A program made the position numbers and the translations under genes. From Serpula lacrymans var. lacrymans S7.9 (taxonomy: Eukaryota; Basidiomycota; Agaricomycetes; Boletales; Serpulaceae), in assembly GCF_000218685.1 (NCBI RefSeq), contig NW_006763294.1, forward strand, positions 2,287,519-2,351,518: a stretch of DNA of 64,000 nt, given 5' to 3'. The stretch's first letter is position 1, and each line of letters starts with the position of its first letter. This document shows positions 10,762 through 23,479 of this stretch, one piece after another. The notes beneath the pieces are model-generated. The model saw nothing but the letters and a program-made list of their open reading frames with translations. It did not search any database and was not told where the DNA came from.

Positions 10762-11651
10762 ATGAACAAGCTCAAGAAGCAACAGTCGGTGGCTAGCTCA
10801 GCTCAACCGCTCAGTGGCTCGAGTAGACACCCCAGTTCTCCTACTACGACCGCAATATACAATGGAAACCAAAATGCTTATACATATAGAAGTGGATCGA
10901 CGGCCACAACTCAGCCATCTATTCCAAGCTCTAGTGCTATTGTCATGGATCTCGTGCCTAGCAAAAATATCGCAGAGGTCTGGAATGCTGCAAGTTCCCC
11001 GGCGTCGATGAAGCCACGAACTTACGTCGAGCAATACTGGGCTGCAAGAGCTCTGACAGCGGAAACTATGCTAACCGCACGGGCTTCACACCAACGTGAG
11101 CTAGCAAGTCTCAAATTCTCGGAAGAATCAAAGCGCTCGGTGAGTTCATGTGCTCTACTCACATGCTGTTTCTCTCACCGACAACCAACCTGGGCTTCGT
11201 GCAGCGAGAAATAGCACTTTTGGTGCGGGCTCACGAGACCAGACAAGACAAACTTGAGAAATGTGTAGTAAGTCCAAGTTTAGGTCATATCCATTTGATC
11301 TATATCACGAAGGTACATGTTTAGGTTGCTCTCATAGCGTGCATCATGATACTAGCTGGTCTGGTCACATATATGATGATGAAATCAGCTAGTCACGTTT
11401 CCGCGTCTGCCTCTTGGTGGCCTTCCCCTTCCCACTTCACGATACCAATTTTGTCCCCTTTTACTAACGTGGTAGGTGCCTATCCTTTTGGGATGGGGTA
11501 TTTTTGTTTTACTCACCCCTACAACGTTTACGATGACTCTCAGGTGGAGCAAGAAACCAGTGTTGTGGGTTCGAAAACGGTGGCAACTATTGTCGTTGTC
11601 CTTGGTGGTTTGGCGTATGCGATATTTCGACACTGGTTCGGACAAAGATAA
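10762..11651 (+). CDS. Small two-TM protein of unknown function
   Basis: Starting at ATG 10762, the N-terminal 80 residues are Ser/Thr/Pro-rich and probably disordered. Introns with GT-AG borders lie near 11140-11205, 11267-11325 and 11473-11541. After the first, a charged amphipathic helix (REIALLVRAHETRQDKLEK) leads into a hydrophobic segment (VVALIACIMILAGLVTYMMM). A short luminal-like loop follows, then a second hydrophobic segment (TVATIVVVLGGLAYAIF) directly before the terminal RHWFGQR. The layout is that of a small double-spanning or tail-anchored membrane protein. I do not recognise the family. It lies between the RecQ/DUF6589 element and FKS1, reading toward FKS1. Confidence 0.6.
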
Positions 11652-12325
11652 GGCGTGCGCTGGTTCGTGGTAAAGCCACACGATAAGTGTACTACATCGT
11701 GCCACGGTACGATAACTTCTACTCCTGTACGTTGGCACGTCGATTTGGAGCCTACGATCTATATTTGACATAGGGACTGATGACATTTTGGACATAGGGA
11801 TCGGAACACGGAAGCAAAGCTACCGTGGTGAATATGGTCCGCCGGATTGCCGCTTTTTCGTCGATGAGCTCGGCGTGATGACGGTATATGGGGCAAGCAG
11901 GCTCATGTGGTTTGTCTTGGGTGCTCGCGAGAAGCTTGGAGGTGCTGCGGAGGAAGGAGGGGGGTATAGTGCTGGGGTGTTTGCAGGTATGCATGCGCAG
12001 TGGTGGTGAAGTGATTAATGTACATATCGTGCTAGTATAGTGAGTGGTATATGGATATGAAGTCTGTTTTGCAAGGGCATGAGACTTTTTCGCGGAGTCT
12101 GGGCTTTGTGAACCAAACCGGTTTGCGGTCTGTGAGACCGCGCCCACGAGGTGTGTCCTGGGAAAGCCCGGTGGCAATACACAGCACGGGAGTCGCAGCC
12201 CACGACTCTTTCAAACCTCGCCCCTTCGTCATCTCCGCCAACGACGACCAACCTCGAGGTCTCTTCTTGCTTGTCTTTAGACTTCCACCATTACCTGTTG
12301 GCTCAGGCCAAAGAGAAGAGGCCCC
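11652..12325. promoter_or_regulatory. Intergenic region upstream of FKS1
   Basis: About 670 bp between the small TM gene and the FKS1 start. It presumably holds the FKS1 promoter and 5' UTR. Open frames on both strands here have no recognisable product. CT-rich tracts lie just upstream of the ATG at 12326. No defined regulatory site could be assigned. Confidence 0.4.
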
Positions 12326-15300
12326 ATGTATCCCCATTCCTCGTCCCCAACAGGTGATCCCAATGATCCTTTCAGCTCTGCTGCCGCTGTTCCTCGCAGA
12401 TACGCATATGACAACGATTCAGACAATGTAGACTCGTATGGACGCAGAGACACCTATGCCTCAGACAGTAGTAATAATGGACTAAACGACGACCGCTATT
12501 TCGACAACAGCCCTTACGATCCTTACAGTATGTGGAGCCCACTCTCACTCCCTTTCTCATGCTCATACATCTTCTTCGCAAGCCCATCCAGACACAGATT
12601 CAGATGTCGACGTCTACGGACAGCGTTATCATCCTTCTGCAGAGTCTCTGGGTGCCTCCCGTGTAGGCATGTCGGACTCGGTTGCTACAACGTATGCCGA
12701 ATATAGTGGCCCCCCTGGTGCTCGTGAATCGTACCCAGCTTGGACCGTAGAGCGTCAAATTCCTCTTTCAAAAGAGGAAATCGAAGACATCTTTTTGGAC
12801 CTTACACAAAAATTCGGTTTCCAACGAGACTCCATGCGTAATATGGTAAGGAAGCTTCTCATTTAATCACTGCATAGATACTATCGCTCTAACTCATCTT
12901 TTTCAAGTTCGACTTCCTGATGCAATTGCTTGACAGTCGAGCATCACGTATGTCACCAAATCAGGCATTGCTTACGCTTCATGCAGACTATATCGGTGGC
13001 GAACACGCCAACTACCGTAAATGGTATTTTGCCGCTCAACTGGACCTTGATGATGCTGTAGGCCATGCCCAAAATCCCGGCATCCAGCGATTGAAATCAG
13101 TTAAGCGCAAAGGCGGTCCTCGCACCGCAAACGAAAAGTCGCTTCAGACTGCGATGGAAAGATGGCGTCAAGCAATGAACAACATGAGTCAGTACGACAG
13201 GCTGAGGCAGATTGCGCTTTATCTCCTACTATGGGGTGAGGCAGCCCAAGTTCGCTTCGTCCCTGAGTGCCTATGCTTTATCTTCAAATGCGCCGATGAT
13301 TACTATCGCTCGCCCGAATGCCAAAGTAGGGTTGATTCTGTCCCAGAAGGTCTTTATCTTCGTTCTGTGGTGAAACCTCTTTACCGCTTTATTCGAGATC
13401 AAGGATATGAAGTCATCGATGGTCGGTTCGTGCGGAGAGAAAGAGATCATGCAGAAATCATTGGTTATGATGATGTCAACCAGTTGTTCTGGTATCCCGA
13501 GGGTATTGCTCGCATTGTACTCACTGATAAAGTGAGTAGTTCCTTCGTATTTGGAAAAGCATGCTTGACACTAATAAATTGGTGTTCAGTCGAGACTTGT
13601 GGATCTTCCTCCCTCTCAGCGATTCATGAAGTTTGACCGGGTTGAATGGAATAAAGCTTTCTTCAAAACATATTACGAGAAACGGTCTTTCGGCCATCTT
13701 CTGGTCAACTTCAATCGAATCTGGGTTATCCACGTATCTCTCTACTGGTTTTACACTGCGTATAACTCGCCTTCGGTTTATGAAATTATCAGGCCAGACA
13801 ATACAGTGGTAAATTCGACGGCACTCTCATGGTCTACAACAGCGCTCGGTGGGGCTGTGGCATCTATTATCATGATCCTCGCCACGCTCGTGGAATTTTC
13901 GTACATCCCAACAACCTGGAATAACACGTCCCATCTTTCTCGTCGCCTTCTATTTTTATTCATCACGCTCGCATTGACATGTGGTCCCACATTTTACATT
14001 GCCATCGCCGAGAGTGCATCGCCTGGCGGCTCTTTGGCACTTATTCTTGGCATTGTCCAGTTTTTCATAGCGGTCGTCGCTACATTGTTATTTGCTATAA
14101 TGCCTTCCGGTCGGATGTTCGGAGACCGAGTGGCTGGAAAGTCTAGGAAATACCTGGCCAGCCAAACGTTTACTGCGAGTTACCCTGGTTTACATCGGCA
14201 GGCTCGACTGGCGTCAATTGGTCTTTGGTTCCTCGTGTTCGGCTGCAAGGCGACCGAGTCTTACTTCTTCTTGACTCTGTCTTTCCGTCAACCTATCCAG
14301 GTCATGGTCGGAATGAAGATACAAGGCTGCAATGACAAGTACTTTGGCAATGATCTCTGCACCAATCAAGCCGCTTTCACGCTGACCATCATGTACATCA
14401 TGGATCTTGTTCTGTTCTTCCTGGATACTTTCCTATGGTACATCATCTGGAACACGGTATTCAGTATTATACGGTCATTCATGCTCGGTTTGTCTATATG
14501 GACGCCATGGAAGGACATCTACACTCGTCTCCCTAAGCGGATATTTTCCAAAATGCTGGCAACTCGGGACATGGAAGTCAATTATAAGCCCAAGGTAAGC
14601 AAGTCAGGCGGTAACATGGTACGCAAACTGAACCACTTTGTATCAGGTCTTGGTGTCACAAATTTGGAATGCGATCATCATCTCGATGTATCGAGAGCAT
14701 CTGCTATCTATCGAACACGTGCAAAAGCTGTTGTATCATCAGATTGATGCTGGTCAGGAAGGCAAGCGGAGTCTTAGGGCGCCGCCGTTCTTCATTTCGC
14801 AAAGTGACAAGGGCTTCAAGGGCGAATTCTTCCCTCCTAACAGCGAAGCAGAGCGTCGTATATCTTTCTTCGCTCAGTCACTCACGACTGCCATACCCGA
14901 GCCACTTCCGGTTGATGCTATGCCCACGTTCACGGTCTTGACACCGCATTACAGTGAGAAGGTACTGGAATTTAGTCATGTCTTGTGATGTGTTGGCTGA
15001 TGTTGTTCGCTCTAGATTTTGTTGTCGTTGAGGGAAATTATTCGTGAAGAGGATCAGAACACTCGTGTAACCCTTTTGGAGTACTTGAAACAGCTTCACC
15101 CGGTCGAGTGGGACAACTTCGTCAAGGACACCAAGATTCTCGCAGAGGAATCCGCTATGTTCAATGGTACCAGTCCATTCGGGACAGACGAGAAAGGCCA
15201 GTCGAAGATGGACGATCTTCCATTCTATTGCATTGGTTTCAAGAGTGCTGCACCTGAATTCACCCTTCGAACAAGGATTTGGGCTTCCCTTCGCGCTCAG

Positions 15301-18300
15301 ACTCTTTATCGCACGGTATCTGGTATGATGAATTACTCCAAGGCGATCAAACTACTCTACCGAGTAGAGAACCCCGAAGTCGTGCAACAGTTTGGCGGAA
15401 ACACGGACAAATTGGAGCGTGAGCTCGAGCGCATGGCACGACGCAAGTTCAAGTTTGTTGTATCCATGCAACGTTACTCGAAGTTCAACAAGGAGGAGCA
15501 CGAAAATGCTGAGTTCCTTCTGCGTGCTTACCCGGATCTCCAGATCGCGTACCTTGAAGAGGAAGCTCCACGGAAGGAGGGCGGTGACCCCAGATTGTTC
15601 TCCGCTCTCATTGATGGTCATTCCGAGTTCATCCCAGAAACCGGTCGTCGTCGCCCTAAGTTCCGCATCGAGCTACCCGGAAACCCTATCCTTGGTGACG
15701 GAAAGTCAGACAACCAGAATCACGCTATCATTTTCTACCGTGGCGAATACCTACAGCTCATCGATGCCAACCAGGACAATTACCTCGAGGAGTGTCTGAA
15801 AATTCGTAACATTCTTGGCGAGTTCGAAGAGTATTCGGTGTCGACGCAGAGTCCTTACGCACAATACGGGCACAAAGAGTTCAAGAAAGCTCCCGTCGCT
15901 ATCGTCGGTGCTCGCGAGTACATCTTCTCAGAAAATATTGGTATCCTTGGTGATCTTGCTGCTGGAAAAGAACAGACATTTGGAACCTTGTCTGCCCGTG
16001 CCTGGGCTTGGATTGGTGGGAAACTCCATTACGGCCATCCCGATTTCCTCAATGGCGTATACATGAACACACGAGGAGGCATCTCAAAAGCTCAAAAAGG
16101 TCTTCATCTGAACGAGGATATTTACGCTGGTATGAATGCTTTCGGTCGCGGTGCTCGTATCAAGCATACCGAGTACTATCAGTGTGGAAAGGGTCGTGAT
16201 CTTGGCTTTGGTACGATTTTGAACTTCCAGACGAAGATCGGGACTGGTATGGGTGAACAAATGCTTTCGAGAGAGTACTACTATCTGGGTACTCAATTAC
16301 CAATTGATCGATTCCTGACATTCTACTACGGTCACCCTGGTTTCCACATTAACAACATGCTCATCATCCTTGCCGTTCAGTGCTTCGTAGTTACAAGTAA
16401 GTTTTTCCTTTGTTACTGAGTAGCTTTGCATTAATTGGTCTTCAGTGGTCTTCCTCGGAACGCTCAACTCTTCGCTCACTATATGCCAGTATACCTCAAC
16501 TGGTGGCTTTTTGCCTGATCAAGGAGGATGTTACAACCTTGTGCCTGTGTTCGACTGGATACATCGTTGTATCATTAGTATTTTCTTGGTGTTTATGATA
16601 GCTTTCTTGCCTCTGTTTATCCAAGGTATGGAGCAAGATTGATTTCATTCATCTCTACGATTCTGATTATTAATAACTTTGGCAGAATTGGTGGAGCGTG
16701 GCACGGCTAGAGCTATCATTCGCTTAGGCAAACAGTTCATGTCACTTTCCCCAGTCTTCGAGGTGTTTTCAACTCAGATCTACACGCACTCTATCATCAG
16801 TAACTTGACCTTCGGTGGTGCTCGTTACATTGCGACGGGACGTGGTTTCGCAACGACGCGTATATCTTTCAGCATCCTGTTCTCTCGCTTCGCCGGACCG
16901 AGTATTTATCTTGGTATGAGGACCTTGATTAGCCTGTTATATGTTACAATGGCTCTGTGGACTCCATACTTGATTTACTTCTGGATATCCATTCTTGCGC
17001 TCTGTGTTGCTCCTTTCTTATTCAACCCTCATCAATTTTCGTTTGCTGATTTCATCATTGACTATCGGTAAGTAATCAAGTCATATTTCTTTGGGTTGCT
17101 ACTTATGCAAACATATAATAGGGAATTCTTGCGCTGGATGTCTCGTGGTAATTCGCGATCTCATAACAACTCGTGGATTGGCTACTGCCGTATCTCTCGT
17201 ACTATGATCACTGGATACAAGAAGAAGAGGTTAGGCCTTCCATCCGAAAAACTATCTGGCGATGTTCCTCGTGCAGGATGGCGCGCTGTCATTGTTTCTG
17301 AGGTTATCTTCCCAATTGTGATGGCAATCTTGTTCATCATTGCCTACATGTTCGTGAAATCGTTCCCGGACTCCACAGGAAGATTGCCACCCAGCCCGCT
17401 GATTCGTATCGCTGTTGTTTCACTTGGACCCATCGTGTGGAACGCAGCTGTTCTTCTGATTTTGTTCGTGATATCAATATTCGTCGGGCCTATCGTGGAT
17501 CCGAAATGGCCTATGTTTGGTTCTGTCATGGCATTTATTGCTCATCTCCTCGGAGTCATCGGCATGCTTGGCTTTTTCGAATTCCTGGTTAGTTATTCCA
17601 ATGCCTACTTTATCTTATCGTGTTACTCATCTTCGAATAGTGGTTCCTTGAGACATGGAATGCATCACACGCCGTACTTGGTCTGATAGCCGTGATTGCA
17701 ATACAACGTGCCGTTCACAAGGTACTTATTGCGGTGTTCTTATCGCGTGAGTTCAAGCACGACGAGACGAATCGTGCCTGGTGGACAGGCCGATGGTACG
17801 GTCGTGGCCTTGGCTCCCATGTCATGTCGCAACCTGCCCGAGAATTCATTGTCAAGATCATCGAGCTATCGCTGTGGTGCTCAGACCTTCTGCTGGGTCA
17901 TTTCTTACTTTTCATGCTTACACCCCCGATCTTGCTCCCCTACGTCGACCGCCTACATGCCACTCTCTTATGTAAGTTTTCTCAAAAGATCTGTATTTGC
18001 TGCCATTCAACAGTTTTTAGTCTGGCTGCGTCCCTCCAAACAAATCCGTGCTCCCCTTTACACTCTCAAACAGAAGAAGCTACGTCGTTGGATAGTAAGC
18101 TATTTTCTACCTACATGATGATGCATGCGTTGACAGTATATTACAGATTATCAAATATGGATTCTTCTATGTTCTTGTCATCATCGTTTTCACTGCGCTG
18201 ATAGCCCTTCGTGAGTATCGCCCTTGTACTACTGCATGAGGATGTATGTCCTAACTCATGAATTATTTAGCTGCTGGCTTCCGTAACAGGATTTACGTTG

Positions 18301-18326
18301 AATGCTCGCTTTGCAATAATCTCTAA
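12326..18326 (+). CDS. FKS1: 1,3-beta-glucan synthase catalytic subunit
   Basis: Thirteen exons with canonical borders (exon ends 12527, 12845, 13531, 14594, 14961, 16396, 16625, 17067, 17587, 17971, 18094, 18210; stop 18324-18326). Together they give a full-length FKS protein of about 1,770 residues. It makes linear 1,3-beta-glucan from UDP-glucose at the plasma membrane, with Rho1 as regulatory partner in characterised fungi. The N-terminus is Asp/Ser/Tyr-rich. The FKS1 N-terminal domain follows ([43 protein letters not shown]), then a first TM cluster, the large cytosolic glucan-synthase domain (15016-16396, with [38 protein letters not shown] and [18 protein letters not shown] blocks), and a second TM cluster to the C-terminus. 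Hot-spot 1 reads [10 protein letters not shown] and hot-spot 2 DWIHRCII. The gene looks intact and is the best host anchor of the window. Confidence 0.97.
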
Positions 18327-19012
18327 TGGTATCAATCTCTCCAATTCATATCCACGACATTTTATAGACTATCCACTATTACTTGTACTCTTTTTCGTCT
18401 GGTAAATTCTTGCCACTTTCTGCTCTGGACACTTTCATGGACAGCTTCCCACAAGTCTGGAGATGTTGACATCATAAATCTCTTCGTACTGCATGGACAT
18501 CTACTGTAGTTTACGGATACGAATGAATTTTACGAAGTTCTTTCATGCCAGTGGTTGTGTGCTGAGTTTTGCAGGTTAGTCCTCCGTTAAGTTACTTTCG
18601 CTCGGGCTTGCCGCGGTTCGACTCAGGTTTCAAGTCGCGTCATGATTAGCAACAGTACTAATGGACTGCGGACCTCTATGTTGTCATTTCAACATATTGA
18701 CTTTATCAATATGCATTGTGGCTTAGTCTCCCCTAGGCATACCATTTAGGAGGAAGACAGTCGTTCCTCCTATCAATAATTGTGGCTCGACAAGTTGATC
18801 ATGCATTCCAGGCTGTTGTACCAGGTAATGCAAGAAGTGTGCCATCGTTCCCATTCTCCAGAATCTGACGACTAGAGACATAGAATGTTATTTACAGTTA
18901 CATGGTATTCGCACGGTGGGGTATAATATCATATCATGATATCAAAAATCCCTGTTTGTAGTTGATGATTGCCATACAGAGCAAGCGTTAGATGTCTCGA
19001 AATTCAAGCATA
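18327..19012. other. Intergenic, convergent 3' ends
   Basis: About 690 bp between the 3' ends of FKS1 and the minus-strand reductase gene. AT-rich with no convincing frame or RNA gene; presumably 3' UTRs and terminators of both genes. Confidence 0.6.
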
Positions 19013-22000
19013 CTATGAAAAAGATGCTGGCAGTAAGCCTTTCTTACGCCAGTACGCGAGCCAACCTTTAACATCTTCAGAACCTAGCTGAGGAAGCACA
19101 GGGTCTGCCAATGTTGGTGATAAAGCAACCGCTTCTGCAATATCCAGTGAGTCAAAACCCATTGCTTCTGAGCTGGTTTCCTTCGCAGCAAGTCGCCTGA
19201 ATAAGGGAAGCAATCGCTGAACACGTAGGTGTGTTGGGAGTCCGGCTTCGGCAGGAATTTGCTTATTGTCTACGTTCTCCGATAGTATGACGGCTTTTTG
19301 CTCAAGCGCCGCCAGCCATTCAGCATAGGATACGAGTGACACAGAATATTCTGATGATACGACACTAGCCAGAGAGGACCGATGAACAGGGTGCGGGTGA
19401 ACTAGGTGAACGATATGGTCTGGAGGCAAATTCAGAGACATGCAAAATTCCACAAGCGACGAAGCTGCAATATCGAGTGAAATCCACGACACTGGCTACA
19501 CATGACCATCCTCAAGACTTGGATAGTAATAATTGGGTTACATAGACTTACTTTGTGATCGTCGGGTAAGAGCCCCAGTATACTACCGCTCTGAATGAGT
19601 GCAGGCACCCATTCATTCACATTCCAGGCGCCATTCAACCCCCCAGATAGCTGCCCCACTCACACTACAAGTACTTCTATTGCTGTATGTTCTGCTGCTG
19701 CGCATAATATATTCTCGCATACCCATTTCGACTCGGTATAGCCCGTTCCGATAGCAGCTTCGGGCTCGATAGGTTTTTCTGCAAGGACGCTGTTACCATG
19801 TGCATCCGTGTCTGTCAGCATAGTGAGACACATTAGTGAACTGGCATAACAACATAACGATGGCAAAAACATGGAAAACACACGAACTTTGAAAAACACC
19901 TATTGAGCTGGTGTACAACAATCGAGCTGGCCTTGACAGAGTTGACGACAATGAGAAATCAATTAAATTTCTCAGCCCCTTAATGTTACTCTCGAACGTC
20001 TTCAGAGTGAGGTTGAAGTCAACACTCCAAGCTTGAAAGGAAGGTAATATTAAACTTGGGTACAAATATTAACATAACAATAGTTACCATTGTGAATGAT
20101 ATGGGTCACCGAGCCTTGCATCTAAATAGGGGTGAGTGGTATATTCAATAAGCTGTGCTTAATCCAACCTCTTGATAAGAGGCATGAGGAAGCCCAAAAC
20201 AGTCAGCGGCAAGGTCTGCCTCACATAGTATGATTTTCTTTGATTGCAATATTTCGCTATTGAATCCACCCTCAAGTAACGCCCCTTCTTGTCGTTGGAT
20301 CAGAGTTTTTCCGTTAGGACTTTTCCTGTTGAGAGCATACACGCGCGAAACGTCCAGATGTGAGATGAGTTGAACGAGGAGGTAGCAGCCGAGAGCACCA
20401 GTTGAACCTGTTAATAACACCATGCATCCCCCAGACCTTTCAGCACTGTGGCTCGCTTCATGGCCTTTATGACAGTGATCAAGAAAGTTTTGTGAATACT
20501 TTGATACCATTGTACGCATTTCGTCTACTATCCGGGCATGGGATATATCGCCGCCATCATCGTTTCCAGATAGTAAGTTGGTGATAAACGTGGTCAGAGT
20601 TGCTATAGTGGGATAGCTGTACATAAAGTTCCCAGCAAACTTGCGAGCGTCGAATTGAGTCGTGTCACGTATAGCTCTCAGAAGAGAATTTCGAATCCAG
20701 GTCGCTTGGAGACTGTATATGATCACAGTTAAGCTCTTCTTAGTTAAATCATATTCGCAGTGAGTACCTGTCACAGCCACGCTGGAAGATGTCGTCGTCG
20801 TCGGAAACGTCCGTGGACATCACAGCAATAACGATCTGCCGGATGAACTTGACGACCGTCATGGTGATATCCCATTGAGGTGGTGGAGGGATAGCGGTCT
20901 GCGCACTCTCTTCAACCGTATCATAAAGAGCACTGATCTCTTCATCGTAGTCGGAGATAATGACTTGCCTGCGAGCTGTGCTCTTTGCGGTATAGGTAAA
21001 CGGTTTAGAGAGCTTGGAGACTAATATCATCTTCATATAGGGATAAAATTAGCAGTATCGTGACCAAAAGAGTGGTATAAACGTGCCTCCTTGAAGAGTC
21101 TTGAACGTTGAGGTGCGTATTCGTTCATATGCTCAACTGTTGGCCTATACAGATCGAGGAGTTCGTAAATCCTGTGGTCGCATCGGCTAGATATAATCAC
21201 TCACCAGATTTTGTTCCTGAACTCAGAAAGTTTAAGTTCATCAGTTGGATCAAATCGATAGTCAGGTTTCGGATCCACAATCACACCGACCTGAAATCGT
21301 CCACGACCAAAAATCACCGAAGATAGGACAAGGGGATTTTGATTGAGAATATTCTCTGAATGTTATCTATTTAATTATGCCCGACTGGAGTAACGCGAGG
21401 TGATACCTTACCCAGCGGACCTGGATTAGTCTTCAGACTAATGTTAGATCGACGCACATTAACGTGTTTGTAAAGCTAACCTTCTCCCCTGTAGAATGCA
21501 TGATTTGGTCATCTGTGAGGCCATATACTTTCCAGTATCCACTTTTCGTGGGATGCGATTTGAAAAGATCCGAAGTTGAGTAGGCGTCTATCCCACCGAC
21601 TTTGGTATTGAGTACACTTGGCCGACAAAACTCGTTTGCCTATAATTTCGATAGTACTCCTTCAATGCACAGAAATATCGTATGTTAATGTTTACGACCA
21701 TAACAAGTTCGAATGTGTTGTCATCGTTGGGTATCATTTCGGGTGTAACAAGAGCTGGAAAGCGGAAATAATTCCAGTCGCGGCCGACCTCAGCTGTAGG
21801 GTAGCAGGTTACAGTGACCATGTATTCCTCAAACAGGACTGCTAACCCGGTAACATAGTGCTCATGATTCCACCTTCGGTACTGACAGACTATAATTAGT
21901 GCAAAGCTGCTGTACTCGTGAGGATGAACTTACGATCCATAAAGGTTGAATATGCTGACTCCTGCTGCCGTTAAGCTATCTCCTACTTCCTGATTCAAAG

Positions 22001-23301
22001 GTCCGCCACCAAAGAGCTGCTCGACATTATATCAGCAGTAACTCGGCTGGGTTTAAACTAAGATATGTACCACTCCTCCGCGAGTGGCGAGCCATTTGAC
22101 ATATTCAGGACTACGAGACCAAACCTTGAAATGGGTCGCATCAGCAATCAGAGAAAAGATTAAATAGAAGATATTTGTACCTCGATGAAAGTCAGAACGC
22201 AGAATATGACATCGCTGTCCGTAGCCTTGGCAGCCCTGAACAATCCGTCCGGCGTTGGCATCGGCGTTGGGAATTTGGGCTCGAAAGCACTCACGACAAG
22301 TCCGCATGATGCCTTGAAAAGATGCCATCAGATCCCAACCTAGACGCAGTCATGTGTCAAGTATAATCATACCGTCCAACACAGCTGGAACACCCCCATT
22401 CCATGGTACATGGGCACCATGTAGCGAGAATACTTTATCCGTGAGGTCACGCTCTCCGAACCACGGAATTAGCGACAACTGCGCAAAGCGATGATTAGTC
22501 CAGAATATTGGCTTAGGATGCGCTGTGGAGCCTAGTTAAAAGAAAAGGAAAGAAACAAATGATTCTTGGACATTTTAAAGTGTTTCAACCACTTGTATAC
22601 AAACCTGATGAGTGCAAGATCATAACAATTGCATCAGGTCCTTGGGACTCATAGGGAAATTTCTTCATTGGCAGTTGCTTCAGTCCATAAGAAAAGGTCT
22701 TCGAAAAGTAGCATCGGAGACAGCGCAGGCGCTGGGACAGACGGGTACTGGGATTTCAATATCTCAAGTGTATCCCTGATTAGATCAAGCATCGACTGCT
22801 CGCGCCCAACAAGGATATGTTTGACTCCGACTGCGTTGATGAGGTGGGCTATAGCTGTGGCTGAATTACGGGGAGAGATGGGGAACGCTATGTAGTTAGT
22901 GCACATGATACTCGTAAGCGTAATGAAGTATGGGATCGTATCTGTGATTTAAGATCAGCTGGACAATATTCAACGAAGTGAGAAGGCCATATACCTGAAG
23001 CTGCAAGAATCGCTATTACAGGTCTCTCCGACGTATACGAAATCCACTGTATGCGATTCCCGATGATATGCGCTGCAGTGTAAATGGCTTTTACAGCCTC
23101 AGGCCAGTAAATAGTCTTTACACTGCCATCCTCACGAACGTAGACGAACAGACGGTAATCGGGTGTATGTTCGAGATGCCAAGAATACATTTGCGGGAAC
23201 GTAAGAGACCCATCTAAAGGAGGAGGTCGGAATGTCGTGCTTGAGCGAGCTTGGGTCTGAGGAGGAGGAGGGAGTAGACAGAGACTCGGAGCAGCAACCA
23301 T
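19013..23301 (-). pseudogene. NRPS-like adenylate-forming reductase (A-T-R), apparently frameshifted
   Basis: From ATG 23301 the gene encodes an A-T-R protein that activates a carboxylic acid as adenylate, loads it on a carrier domain and reduces it. Adenylation motifs: MILHSSGSTAHPKP near 22600, MYHGMGVFQLCW near 22390, FNLYGS followed by TEGG near 21870-21960, and GYWKVYGLTDD near 21510. The carrier motif is FQRGCDSLQAT near 20780-20700, its serine codon split by an intron. The reductase domain shows the NAD(P) motif LLTGSTGALG near 20400, YTSSIGVF near 19910 and the YTESK catalytic pair near 19735. Two breaks are visible: a shift between FEDLF and FPYESQGPDAI near 22630-22700, and what looks like a 2-nt loss between DKVFSL and PMYHGMG near 22415. 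Neither fits an intron. Either this is a recent pseudogene or the assembly has indels. Confidence 0.8.
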
Positions 23302-23479
23302 AGCTCGTTTGTTGAGAATTGTTACTATGGCCCTGCAAGTTTATATGCTCCTTGGTACAGAAATAGCACAGATATGAACTTTAAGCCTATGTATACTGAA
23401 CCTTGGGGTTTGATTAATAATAGTAAGTGTTACTATGAGGTATCTCCACATTTTGAACTGGTATTGTAGCATTTTTCAC

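Noticed and set aside
11752..12431. Overlapping open frames on both strands upstream of FKS1
   Set aside because: Low-complexity, no recognisable domain, no consistent splicing; better explained as promoter and 5' UTR of FKS1.
15352..16296. Minus-strand frames within FKS1
   Set aside because: They are shadows of the highly conserved plus-strand glucan synthase exons.
18600..18660. tRNA-like GGTTCGACTC segment
   Set aside because: A T-loop-like string is present but no acceptor stem, anticodon arm or A-box could be paired around it.
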